From positions 1 to 19,482 of the forward strand of contig MU130447.1 in NCBI GenBank assembly GCA_015039465.1: a DNA stretch of 19,482 nt, read 5' to 3'. A program made the position numbers and the translations under genes. Below the pieces are notes generated by a model, which saw nothing but the letters and a program-made list of their open reading frames with translations, searched no databases and was not told the DNA's origin. Shown here one piece after another: positions 1-8,590 of this stretch. How positions within the stretch are numbered: the first letter of the stretch is position 1; every line of letters begins with the position of its first letter. This DNA comes from Phlegmacium glaucopus. Its lineage: Eukaryota > Basidiomycota > Agaricomycetes > Agaricales > Cortinariaceae.

Positions 1-97
1 TAGACAATCAGTAAATACCCGGCATTGGTGCCATCGGCACTCACCTTAGCGTGTGGTGGGGACTGGTGAGGGGAAAAAAGGCAGGATCAACAACATA

Positions 98-131
98 CAC
101 GTGGGAACATTCAACAATCAACATACACGTG
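98..131. promoter_or_regulatory. Pair of CACGTG boxes upstream of the first gene
   Basis: The hexamer CACGTG occurs at 98-103 and 126-131, each time inside the same 13-base context CAACATACACGTG or a close variant. In fungi this palindrome is the core site for basic helix-loop-helix factors. It lies 64-97 bases before the chosen ATG at 195, so a promoter role is possible. No TATA box is evident. The role is inference from position and motif only. Confidence 0.3.
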
Positions 132-194
132 ACCTTCTTCGCTTGCTCGAGCCACGGCACATTTACTGGCTGTTATCTCAAACATTCACCACCA

Positions 195-1115
195 ATGGCA
201 TCCAGCACACATCCCAACCCCTTTACCTCCAACAACATACAAAACAGTGAGAACCCATGGATCCTGGAAGGATGTGTTACCGTTGTTGGCCCCAATGATC
301 AGAGATACTTGGTACCGGGATTCATGTTACCGGCAATGCATCAACTGTTTGACGGACATCGAAAGAAGGAAGAGTTGAAGGCTTTCGGTGCTTCAGGAAC
401 GGTAAGTACTTACTTGTCCTAGTTTATCGGGCATCAGTCTGGCTGCTCACAACCGGCTCAGCTAGTACCGGCTCAGCTAGTACCGGCATAGCTAGTACCG
501 GCTCAGCTAGTACCGGCATAGCTAGTACCGGCATAGCTAGTACCGGCTCAGCTAGTACCGGCATAGCTAGTACCGGCATAGCTAGTACCGGCATACATCG
601 TACCGGCTTCCTCCCTACTCTCATCCTTGCTATCATGCTGTGCTAGCTCGCAGACTAGTCGGCGGTATACCTCTGGGGGTGACTGCTGGCATACTTTGTC
701 TCACTTTGTCTCGGCATACTTTGGACCGGCATGCTCTGGGCTGATATTGCCCACTGCATATGCTAACCATGATTTTGAAGGTCCATCAATTTGCCAGCCA
801 GCTCTTTGACATTATTGGAGAGGGCAAAATCATGATGCCAACCGTTCCCGTGAGTGAAAGTGGAATTTTATGCCAGTTTCGCTGAGCCCCCATTTCTAGG
901 GATCTAGTGATCGTGAACGTTTAGCAGCACATAGCGAGGTCCTGGCACTTCAAGAAAGGCTCGGCATATCATACAAAGATGCCGCACATCAGTTGTACAT
1001 GGCGGAACTGGAGGGGATCAAGGCAGAGCAAAAGATGTACAAGGCCTTTACGAGTTTGCAATCATCAACGGAGACGACCCTTCAAATGGCTTATCAGTCT
1101 ATCAAAAGTCATTGA
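195..1115 (+). CDS. Small three-exon gene of unknown function (163 aa)
   Basis: Exons 195-401, 781-849 and 900-1115 join in phase 0 into 163 codons. The start ATG sits in a good context (ACCAATGG). Splice sites are canonical: donor GTAAGT at 402 with acceptor GAAG at 780 and a GCTAAC branch site, and donor GTGAGT at 850 with acceptor CTAG at 899 (50-nt intron). The N-terminal part carries NPWILEGCVTVVGPN then RYLVPGFMLPAMH, followed by the charged stretch HRKKEELKAFGASGT. The C-terminal exon looks helical and charged (DRERLAAHSEVLALQERLG, then AELEGIKAEQKMYKAF), with no signal peptide or membrane segment. I do not recognise the family; it could belong to an expanded fungal or transposon-associated family. 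Intron 1 is long (379 nt) and contains a 15-bp minisatellite. Consistent frame across three exons argues for a real gene. No partner gene is adjacent. Confidence 0.62.
453..608. repeat. 15-bp minisatellite inside intron 1
   Basis: Ten full units and a partial one run in strict 15-base register. The two unit types are CCGGCTCAGCTAGTA and CCGGCATAGCTAGTA, mixed along the array. Because 15 is a multiple of three, the minus strand reads as an open pentapeptide repeat (MPVLA/EPVLA), which I take as a by-product. The array lies within the first intron of the 195-1115 gene, so copy-number change would lengthen the intron without touching the protein. Confidence 0.9.
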
Positions 1116-1363
1116 ATCCACTGGCCCATGTGCCGAGGCCGGCAGTAATGTTGCAGGCATGCAGTAATATATTTGATATTGCACATTTATGTTATTATTT
1201 ACTATCCTTGGAATACGACACCGGCGGGTGGAAGGTGATTGGATCATGATGCCGAATGATATCCAACCCGGCAATGTGTGACAAATACGCTCCGGCATGT
1301 GGGGATCAACCAGCATGCTTGGGATCACAGTAATCTTGATATTAACTCACTATCTGCTTGCTA

Positions 1364-1995
1364 TCAACTAGCATGCCCGGGATCAACCAGCATTCTTGCT
1401 GTCAAACGGCAGGCCTCCTGTCAACCGGCATGCCTACCATAACCCGGCATGCTTGCGATTACCCGGCATGCTTGCTATTACCCGGCATTCTTGCTATCAA
1501 CCGGCATTCTCACTATGAACTGGCAGGCCTGCTATCGCCCGGCATGCTCAGTGTCACCCGGCATGCCTATGCACCGGCATTCTTGTTATCAAACAGCATG
1601 CATGCTCTCAACTGGCGTGCTCGCTATCCACCGGCATGCTTGCAAATACCCGGCATTCTTGCTATTACCCGGCATTCTTTCTATCAACCGGCATACTTGC
1701 TATCAACCAGCAGGCCTGCTATCAACCAGCATGCCTGGCATCCACCGGCATTCTTGCTATCCACCGGCATTCTTGTGATCAACCGGCATGCATGGTCTCA
1801 ACTGGCATGCTCGCTATCCACCGGCATTCCTGTCATCAACCGGCAGGCCTGGCATCAACCGGCATGCATACAATCACCTGGCATCATTGAGGTCTATCAA
1901 CTGGCATGCTTGCTCTCATGCGGCATCCTTGGTATTCACCGGCATCCTCGAGATCAACCGGTATGTTTGTTTGGCCTCACCCGGCAGGCCTGGAC
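1364..1995. repeat. 19-bp minisatellite, about 33 units
   Basis: The consensus unit is close to CCGGCATTCTTGCTATCAA, with variants such as ACTGGCAGGCCTGCTATCG. Units are diverged from each other but hold 19-base spacing for about 630 bases. All three plus-strand frames stay open over most of it because the unit lacks stops, giving spurious ORFs. It begins about 250 bases after the stop of the three-exon gene and shares the CCGGCAT core with the intron array. The 1,996-2,193 stretch that follows is unit-free but still has scattered CCGG sites. Confidence 0.9.
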
Positions 1996-2193
1996 ACCTC
2001 ACTACTAGCAATGCCGGCCATGACCACTGCGAAGTGTTGGCATCAAAGCCGACGCATGCTAGCACTGGTCATACCAACAAACAGTGCCACTAGGTCCACT
2101 ACTCTATCCTACAAGCAGTGCTGGTCGAGACCAGAGGCATCTGCCGGTTGACACCGGCCCTGCCTATAAGTATACCCAGCACCTGATGGTGCC

Positions 2194-2354
2194 GTCCGTA
2201 TTCCGTGAATCCGTATCATTCGACACAGTGTGTATGTCTTAATAAGCCCTGCTGTATTCGTGGATTCACGGGGCCCCGTGAACCCGTATCTTTCAACACA
2301 GTGTGTCTGTTCCGGGAATCGTATCATTCGGTACACTGTAGTGTCCCTATGTGC
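2194..2354 (+). repeat. Palindrome module, left copy
   Basis: This stretch of about 160 bases matches the reverse complement of 9041-9200 almost throughout. Its centre at 2262-2285 is a 24-base palindrome with one mismatch, made of GGATTCACGGGG followed by its complement. Around it, three sub-repeats carry CGTATCATTC or a variant followed by ACACAGTGTGT-like sequence. Its right edge runs directly into the first 43-bp unit. No reading frame is apparent. Confidence 0.8.
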
Positions 2355-2355
2355 A

Positions 2356-3935
2356 GTGGACACCCTCCAGGGTCAAATGATGCAACTTTTATGAGCTTAT
2401 TTGAGACCCTGTGGAGTGTAGTATTCAACTGTCATCAGCTCATTGGACAGCCCCTAGGGTTGAATATTCAACTACCATGAGATCATTAGACACCTTCCAA
2501 GGTTGAATAATCAAGTGTAATGAGCTCACTGGACACCCTCCAGGGTTGAATATTCAACTGTTATGAGCTCACTGGACACCCTCTGGACTGTAATATTCAA
2601 CTGTCATCAACTTATTGGACACCCTCCAGGGTTTACAATTCAAATATAATGAGCTCACTGGACACCATCCAGGGTTGAATATTCAACTGTCATCAGCTCA
2701 TTGGACACCCTCTGGACTTTAATATTCACCTGTCATCAGCTCATTGGACACCCTCCAGAGTTGAATATTCAACTGCCATGAGCTCACTGGCCACCCTCTA
2801 GGGTTGAATATTCAAGTTGTATGAGCTCATTGGACACCCTCCGGGGTTGAATATGTAACTTCTATGAGCTCATTGGACACCCTCCAGACTTTAATATTCA
2901 ACTGTCATCAGCTCACTGGACACCCTCCGGGGTTGAATATTCAAGTATGATGAGCCCACTGGACACCCACCAGGGTTGAATATTTAACTTTTATGAGCTC
3001 ATTGGACACCCTCCGGACTTTAATATTCAACTGTCATCAGCTCATTGGACACCCTCCAGGGTTGAATATTCAACTACCATGAGCTCACTGGACACCCTCT
3101 AGGGTTGAATATTCAAGTTGTATGAGCTCATTGGACACCCTCCTGAGTTGAATATTCACCTGTCATTAGCTCATTGGACACCCTCCATGGTTGAATATTC
3201 TACTACCATGAGCTCACTGGATACCCTCCAGGATTGAATATTCAACTGTCATCAGCTCATTGGACACCCTCCGGACTTTAATATTCAACTGTCATCAGCT
3301 CACTGGACACCCTCCAGGGTTGAATATTCAAGTATGATGAGCTCACTGGACACCTTCCAGGGTTGAATATTTAACTTTTATGAGCTCATTGGACACCCTC
3401 CGGACTGTAATATTCAACTGTCATCACCTCATTGGACACCCTCTGCAGTTGAACACTCAAATGTCATCAGCCTATTGGACACCCTCTGGGGTTGAATATT
3501 CAACTACCACAAACTCATTGGACATGTTCCGGAGTTTAATATTATGTTCCCATCAGGTAATTGGACACCCTCCGGAGTTGAATATTGACCTAGCATGAGC
3601 TCATTTGATATGATCCGGAGTTTTATATTAGGTTCCCATTAGCTTATTGGACACCCTCCGGAGTTGAATATTAAACTAGCATGAGCTCATTGGACATGAT
3701 CCAGACTCTTATATTAGGTTCCCATCAGCTTATTGGACACCCTCTGGACCTTAATATTATACACTCCCATGAGCTCACCCAGCACATTCCACACTTCAAT
3801 ATTAAATCCCAGGAGCTCACAGGGTATCCTCCGGGAGCCTAGTATTTGACTACTGTCAGCTTCCCGGACATCCCTGGGCTCTTTAATACTCACCAGAAAT
3901 GAGCTCAATGGACATCCTCTGCAGTCTAGTACAAT
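2356..3935. repeat. 43-bp satellite array, about 36 units
   Basis: The repeating unit is 43 bases, for example from one GAGCTC to the next at about 2522 and 2565. Each unit carries GAGCTC, then TGGACACCCTCC, then the palindrome GTTGAATATTCAAC. From about 3,520 to 3,800 units alternate between two subtypes, one with TTTAATATTA or TTTTATATTA and GTTCCCAT, giving an 86-base higher-order period. The last units before 3935 are strongly degraded. There are no spacers of unique sequence and no coding signal. Confidence 0.93.
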
Positions 3936-3959
3936 CTGAGGTCTTTACACTAAGCCACT

Positions 3960-4195
3960 AATTCCAATCGGACTAATCGGAGTCCGATCGGATTCCGAGC
4001 AGTCCGATCGGACTCAAATTTGGCTGGAGCACCAGCCATTTTCAAATTTTGAGTCCGAGCCCAGTCCGAGTTCAGTCCGAGTAAATTGCTCGGACTACTC
4101 GGAATCTGATCGGACTGTGTGTCATCGGATTCCGATCGGATTCTGATCGGACTTACTCAGACTTAGTCCAAGTAAATTGCTTAGACTACTTGTTT
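3960..4195. repeat. AGTCCGA-rich element with imperfect hairpin
   Basis: Many copies of AGTCCGA and TCGGACT occur in both orientations. Around 4012-4060 they frame an imperfect stem: GGACTCAAA..GGCTGG, loop AGCA, CCAGCC..TTTTGAGTCC. The same motif vocabulary returns at 4700-4890. This looks like a short fold-back (MITE-like) element, with no ORF. Confidence 0.6.
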
Positions 4196-4234
4196 GTACC
4201 CATGTTTGTACCCATGTTTGTCCTCTTCCCACAC

Positions 4235-4460
4235 AGACCATTGGTCACATGATCACAGATAAGCATGATTTCAAGCATATGGTGGGTCAGAGTAGATTAC
4301 ATAAGATTCCAAAAAAGGAAATTTTTTAAAGATGGTAGAGAATTGTTTTAGGACCCTGAATATGTTTAAATTCTATTAATAGCAGCTCTCCTTATTGAGA
4401 AAATTGCAAAATACTTTCCTGGACGCGGCGGTTAAACATTCTATATGAAAATTTGAGGTC
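4235..4460 (+). repeat. Dispersed element, copy 1 (interrupted)
   Basis: The segment starting ACAGACCATTGGTCACATG matches 5667-5885 closely. Homology breaks at about 4460 and resumes at about 4636-4672, where AATCCAGATGGTCAATGCAC also occurs in the other two copies. The 4472-4630 stretch between is extra sequence nested in or replacing the element. I see no coding capacity. Confidence 0.75.
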
Positions 4461-4471
4461 TTTGCTGTGAT

Positions 4472-4630
4472 CCACCAGATCTGATCAGATCTGAGCAGAT
4501 TTGGCAGGCATTCTGAGCAGATCTGAGCAGAATGGAAACTATATAACCTCCCTAACCTTAACCAAACCTTAACCAAACCTTAACCAAACCTTAACAGAAG
4601 TAGCTAGTAGGTCTCTATTTTCTCAGATCT
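4472..4630. repeat. Nested AGATCTGA / CCTTAACCAAA repeats
   Basis: About 4478-4530 holds several copies of AGATCTGA or GAGCAGATCTG. At 4556-4595 an 11-base unit, CCTTAACCAAA, repeats three times plus a partial copy. AGATCTGATG near 4626 echoes the left end. The 11-base unit vaguely recalls a telomere strand but is not CCCTAA, and the tract is short. It separates the two halves of the dispersed element copy. Confidence 0.6.
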
Positions 4631-4705
4631 GATGTGATTTAATCCAGATGGTCAATGCACCAGGATGCACTAAAGGTGTCAAAATCATTTTTTCTGATGC
4701 AGTCC

Positions 4706-4799
4706 GAGTTCAGTCCGAGCTGAGTCCGAGCTGAGTCCGAGTCCAAGTAAAAAATTACTTGGACTCGGACTCAGCTCGGACTCAGCTCGGACTGAACTC
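4706..4799. repeat. Perfect 45-bp inverted repeat with 4-nt loop
   Basis: The left arm 4706-4750 (starting GAGTTCAGTCCGAGC and ending GTCCAAGTAA) is the exact reverse complement of the right arm 4755-4799, with spacer AAAA. The arms consist of AGTCCGAGCTG units. Further AACTCGGACTG units continue to about 4850. A perfect arm of this length next to diverged repeats suggests recent origin or gene conversion between arms. Confidence 0.93.
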
Positions 4800-5004
4800 A
4801 GACTGAACTCGGACTGAACTCGGACTGACTCGGACTGAACTCGGACTTTTGATGTTTTTACTCGGACTACTCAGATTCCGATCGGACTGGTGGGTGAGTG
4901 TAAAGTCTTGTACAATCTGGTGGAAATCTGCTGACAGACAACCTTGGGGTTTTGTCAACTTCATTTTCATGGACTAACTCGGGTATATTTGACTGCAAGG
5001 TGTG

Positions 5005-5220
5005 TGGTGGCAAGGTAAGTGACCGTCCTCTGACAGAGAGAGTGTGAAATGAGCTTATGGTAGCTGAATATTCAACTCTGTAGACTGTCCAATGAGCTTA
5101 TGGTAGTTAAATATTCAATCACAGAGGGTGTCTGATGAGCTCATGGTAGTTGAATATGCAACCCTGGAGGGAGTCCAATGAGCTCATGATAGTTGAATAT
5201 TAAACCCTGGAGGGAGTCCA
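5005..5220 (-). repeat. 43-bp units in reverse orientation with inverted flank
   Basis: From about 5040 the units read as the reverse complement of the main array (GAATATTCAAC..GTCCAATGAGCT, spacing 43). The flank GGTAAGTGACCGTCCTCTGAC at about 5014-5034 reappears inverted at about 6196-6218, beside forward units. The 5005-5220 block and the 6132-6222 block are thus inverted copies facing each other across about 0.9 kb. Confidence 0.8.
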
Positions 5221-5666
5221 AGCATCAGGAAAAACACTTTTGCCCTAGGACAGTCTAAGGACACTCTAAAATACTCTAAGACACCCCCAGAGCTCCAAGA
5301 GTGCTCTAAGAAGGTAGTATTCCAATGTCTTTTTTTTTGAAAAATCAGAGGGTGTCCTGGGTATGTCCTGGGTATGTCCTGGGGCAACCTAAGAGTGTCC
5401 TGAGGCAACCTGAGAGCATCCCTGAGGCAGCCTTAGTCCATTTAGATCTGATGCTAGAGCATATATAAACCAGATATTTGAATAGTCTCACACAACAGAT
5501 AATAATATAATAAAATCATATTCAATTATTCTAAACATCATATATACTAGTAATAAAATAATAATAAAATTGTGATACAAAGTTATATACTAGTACTATA
5601 ATACTGGGGGAAGTAGGAAATAAGAAAACAAAATTGTGGGTGGTTTATATATCTTTTGGATGGTGC
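5221..5666. other. Low-complexity and AT-rich stretch without a gene
   Basis: GCATCAGGAAAAACACTTTT at 5222 is the same end motif as the fold-back at 7480-7648. Bases 5223-5440 hold short GTCCTGGGTAT, GTCCTGAGG and CAACCTAAGAG repeats. Bases 5480-5600 are very AT-rich with ATATACTAGTA repeated. No convincing ORF is present. Confidence 0.5.
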
Positions 5667-6128
5667 ACAGACCATTGGTCACATGATCACAGATAAGCAT
5701 GATTTCGAGCATATGGTGCTGGCTCAGGGTAAATTACATAAAATTCCAAAAAAGGGAATTTTTAAAGATGGTAGAGAATTGTTTTAGGACCCTGAATATG
5801 TTTAAATTATATTGATAGCAGCTCTCCTTATTGAGAAAATTTCAAAATACTTTCCTGGATGCAGCAGTTGAATATTGTCTAGCAAAATTCATAAATTCTA
5901 AGGGACTCCCAGGGCCTCCTGATATGATTCAATCCAGATGGTCAATGCACCAGGATACACTAAAGGTGTCCTGAGCAAATGTGTGACACTCAAAATTTTA
6001 CCTATGCTGTCCTAGGTTGTCCTGAGGTGTCCTTGGATAGCATCACTTTAGCTCTAAGACACTCTAGCTACTCTGGGAGTCTCTCAGACCAACCTCAGAC
6101 CAACCTCAAAAAAATAAGTATGTTTCAA
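5667..6128 (+). repeat. Dispersed element, copy 2 (most complete)
   Basis: It begins ACAGACCATTGGTCACATG and ends near AATAAGTATGTTTCAAG. Its first 220 bases match 4235-4460, and about 5787-6128 matches the reverse complement of 7562-7911. Shared landmarks are TTGTTTTAGGACCCTGAATA, CAATGCACCAGGATACACTA and GGGAGTCTCTCAGACCA. No ORF of note is present, so this is a non-autonomous element of about 460 bp. Confidence 0.8.
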
Positions 6129-6131
6129 GTG

Positions 6132-6222
6132 TCATGAGCTCATTGGACACCCTCCAGGGTTTAATATTCAACTGTCATGAGCTCATGGGCACTGTCAGAG
6201 GACAGTCACTTACCTCACCACC
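6132..6222 (+). repeat. Forward 43-bp units plus inverted flank
   Basis: About one and a half 43-bp units (ATGAGCTCATTGGACACCCT, then TTTAATATTCAACTG) are followed by GTCAGAGGACAGTCACTTACC, the reverse complement of the flank at about 5014-5034. This is the right-hand partner of the 5005-5220 block. Confidence 0.75.
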
Positions 6223-6537
6223 TCCTCAAGTCCAAGCACTGCTTTTTCCCCCTTCCCCGACATCATGCCTGCCTTGTGACTCATTCATGGACCTTGCACA
6301 TTTCACAGGCTCACATGTGGCACTGCCACCCTCTCACAAGTAGTGAGACATGTTTATTTCATTCTTTGTTCGTAACTCAGCTACACATATAGAGCCACTC
6401 TCACTTGTCAGGGGATTCCATCCTTTGCTCTTTGGGTCCCCTGCCAGGTGTGTTACCTTGTATCGTAGTAGGAGATAATTTATTGACTTTGGATCCCCTG
6501 CCAGTTCTCAATTAAGTTCAGCCGCAGTCACCCTAAC
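6223..6537. other. Unassigned stretch, no gene seen
   Basis: This is mixed-composition sequence with a pyrimidine-rich patch at about 6240-6265 and a repeated GGATCCCCTGCCAG/GGGTCCCCTGCCAG at about 6436 and 6491. Short overlapping plus-strand frames across 6134-6392 have no recognisable motif and start inside the 43-bp units, so I do not call a gene. Confidence 0.4.
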
Positions 6538-6752
6538 AGGCACCCTCCAGGGTGTAATATTCAACTGTCATGAGCTCATTGGACACCCTCCAGGGTTTAA
6601 TATTTAACTACCATGAGCTCATTGGACACCCTCCATGGTTGAATATTCAAATGTCATGAGCTCATTGGACACCCTTCAGGGTTCAATATTCAACTAGCAT
6701 GAGCTCATTGAACATCCTCCCTGGTTGAATATTCAAATGTCATGAGTATTAG
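6538..6752 (+). repeat. Second forward 43-bp array, five units
   Basis: Five units with the same GAGCTCATTGGACACCCTCC and GAATATTCAA landmarks as the 2356-3935 array run in 43-base register and then stop abruptly at ATGAGTATTAG. Confidence 0.88.
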
Positions 6753-7479
6753 TTTACAAAGTAGCTCAGTGTTTGTGAAGCCAAATGACTACATTTTATT
6801 CACCTATTAGTAGCTATAAATACAAGGTGAATATTCAGTAAATGTAAAAGCAGAATATTGATCTTACCTTTGTGTTTGCGAAGCCAAATGACTGAGGGAA
6901 GATGATAGATGAGTTACTACATATATGAAAAGTGTTAGAGGAGGTAAGGAACCTGTAAGTCAAATTGAATTCTAAGGTAGTTATCTTCAATAACCACCTT
7001 GCACCTATATACTACAAGCATGTGAGCTGATACAACTATATATGGCTAGTACATAATAGAAGGCAGGGTGCGTAAAGATAACAAGAATAGAGATTGACAT
7101 CATTGCAATGTCATTGGTGAAGGGTCAACTACAACAACAATAGAGAGGTGTCTGTAAAGGGTAGGATGGGGAACATGGCAAATGATATGATCATAGAGTA
7201 AAGTGAAAGTAAGTAATGCTAAGTGTACCTAGGGGTGGATACAATATGTATCCCCTAACAAAAAGTAGAAGAAAGAGCTAAACTACAATTAGCTGAACAA
7301 AAGAAATAACTCTTGAAGAGAGCATTTAAAAAGGAGCTGTATCCTAATTAATAGTGAAACAGGAAAAAGGTAAAAGACTGAATTCCTAATACTAAAGGAG
7401 TAGAAAGGGATGATGGAAGAGTTTGGAAAATACAGTGGTTATTTGTTTCAGGCATTTGTCAGCCTTGCAAATCCAACAA
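6753..7479. other. AT-rich stretch without a gene; 22-bp direct repeat
   Basis: The segments at 6769-6790 and 6872-6893 are the same 22-mer apart from one base (GTGTTTG, then T or C, then GAAGCCAAATGACT). The rest is AT-rich with frequent stops in all frames and no motif I recognise. Confidence 0.5.
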
Positions 7480-7648
7480 GCATCAAGAAAAACACTTTGG
7501 CTCTAAGAGTCTCTCAGAGCAACCTCAAAATTTTAAGTGTACAAATCACTAAAAAATGCATTTGAAACATATTTATTTTTTTGAGCTTGGTCTGAGAGAC
7601 TCCCAGAGTAGCTAGAGTGTCTTAGAGCTAAAGTGTTTTTCCTGATGC
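7480..7648. repeat. Fold-back element with TIR-like ends
   Basis: The left arm begins GCATCAAGAAAAACACTTT and continues through GGCTCTAAGA and GTCTCTCAGAGCAACCTC. The right arm, read in reverse complement from 7648, begins GCATCAGGAAAAACACTTT and continues through AGCTCTAAGACACTC and GTCTCTCAGACC. The arms are imperfect with a short middle. The right arm overlaps the end of dispersed element copy 3, and the same end motif occurs at 5222. Confidence 0.65.
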
Positions 7649-7911
7649 TATCCAAGGACACCTCAGGACAACCTAGGACAGCATAGATAAAATTTTGAGT
7701 GTCACATATTTGCTCAGGACACCTTTAGTGTATCCTGGTGCATTGACCATCTGGATTAAATCACATCAAGAGGCTGTGGGAGTCCCTTAGAATTTATGAA
7801 TTTTGCTAGACAATATTCAACCACTGTGTCCAGGAAAGTATTTTTCAATTTTCTCAACAAGGAGCACTGCTATTAATATAATTTAAACATATTCAGAGTC
7901 CTAAAACAATC
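7562..7911 (-). repeat. Dispersed element, copy 3 (inverted, truncated)
   Basis: The reverse complement matches copy 2 from about 5787 to 6128, including TTGTTTTAGGAC at the 7911 end and ATGTTTCA at the 7562 end. The first 120 bases of the element are missing. The break coincides with the start of LTR-like sequence at 7912, so the retroelement may have cut or replaced it. Confidence 0.75.
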
Positions 7912-8178
7912 AGTCGACAAAGTTGCTCAAAAACCAGCACAATCACGTGCTGCAAATTGCCGCAATGATAGTGTTCAGTTCCCACACTATTGCTCAGAAC
8001 ATTATCCTCTAACTGTAGATGCCATCCCATGGACCCTGTTCAGGTCTGAGAAAACGAGTGTATTGGGTAACATGTAGGAGGGAGAAAAGAAACTGAATAC
8101 AAACAAGAGTGTGCAGGTAGACTACGTACAGCGAGTGACAACAGCCATAAACAAATGACATAACCTTGAATTCCAACA
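7912..8178 (-). mobile_element. Copia-type LTR, truncated element
   Basis: Read on the minus strand, the unit starts TGTTGGAATTCAAGG at 8178, directly after a polypurine tract (TTGAGGGGGCA, 8179-8189), which is how the 3-prime LTR of a Copia element begins. Its far end near 7912 is placed only by where dispersed-element homology starts; I could not see a clean CA end or target-site duplication. A gag remnant lies about 120 bases upstream (8300-8590), so this is the retained 3-prime end of one element. Confidence 0.6.
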
Positions 8179-8299
8179 TGCCCCCTCAATGAGCTAACCA
8201 AAGAGAGTGAGACAAAAAAGGAAAGAGAAGGTTAAAGGGAAAAAAAAGGAGGGGATCAAGAGATAGTGGTGACACAAGAATCAGAGGCAAGATAAGATG

Positions 8300-8590
8300 G
8301 ATCTAACAGGAAAGATCTCCAAGATAAGCAGTCATGTCTGTAGTGGCCTTGGGATCATTTGGTCCACCAGGCCACTGCCCAGCTGCACCACCTCCCTTCT
8401 TTCAACAGTGGTTGAAGTCATAATTGTTGAGACCACAGTTTGTGCAGACAGCACCCAAAGGATTGCAAGAGGTTGTCTTGATGGTGGCCAGGTTTGCATA
8501 TTTGGTCCCAGGTCCAGGTTTGGCATGAGCTTGAAGCATTATACACTCTTGCTCAAGACAAGTGATGACCTTTGTATTAGTGCTTGAAAG
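8300..8590 (-). pseudogene. Copia gag remnant with decayed zinc knuckle
   Basis: Minus-strand translation gives STNTKVITCLEQE near 8590, then PGPGTKYANLATIKTT, then the nucleic-acid-binding knuckle VCTNCGLNNYDFNHC (8405-8449), then KKGGGAAGQWPGGPND. This matches the C-terminal layout of fungal Copia Gag, which packages the element RNA. Two lesions are visible. The knuckle histidine position carries Tyr (CX2CX4YX4C). The codon after the last Cys is TGA at 8402-8404, where the family has Trp. The frame then runs to a second stop. Protease, integrase and reverse transcriptase are absent: polypurine tract and LTR follow within about 120 bases, so the middle of the element has been deleted. It is non-functional. 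Confidence 0.72.

Noticed and set aside
424..636. Minus-strand ORF with MPVLA/EPVLA pentapeptide repeat
   Set aside because: A direct product of the 15-bp intron minisatellite. It lies within an intron of an opposite-strand gene and has no non-repeat body.
1358..2008. Long plus-strand ORF of 216 codons, with other open frames alongside
   Set aside because: It is the 19-bp minisatellite read through: the unit has no stops, and since 19 is not a multiple of three all frames stay open. The peptide merely cycles.
2356..3935. CRISPR-like regular repeat array
   Set aside because: Units are directly adjacent 43-mers with no unique spacers, in a eukaryotic window. It is a satellite.
4556..4595. Telomeric repeat or chromosome end
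   Set aside because: The unit is CCTTAACCAAA, only about three and a half copies, internal to a nested repeat. It is not a canonical CCCTAA tract.
8297..8587. Plus-strand ORF of 96 codons
   Set aside because: The opposite strand gives a recognisable Copia gag zinc knuckle over the same bases, so this is its shadow.
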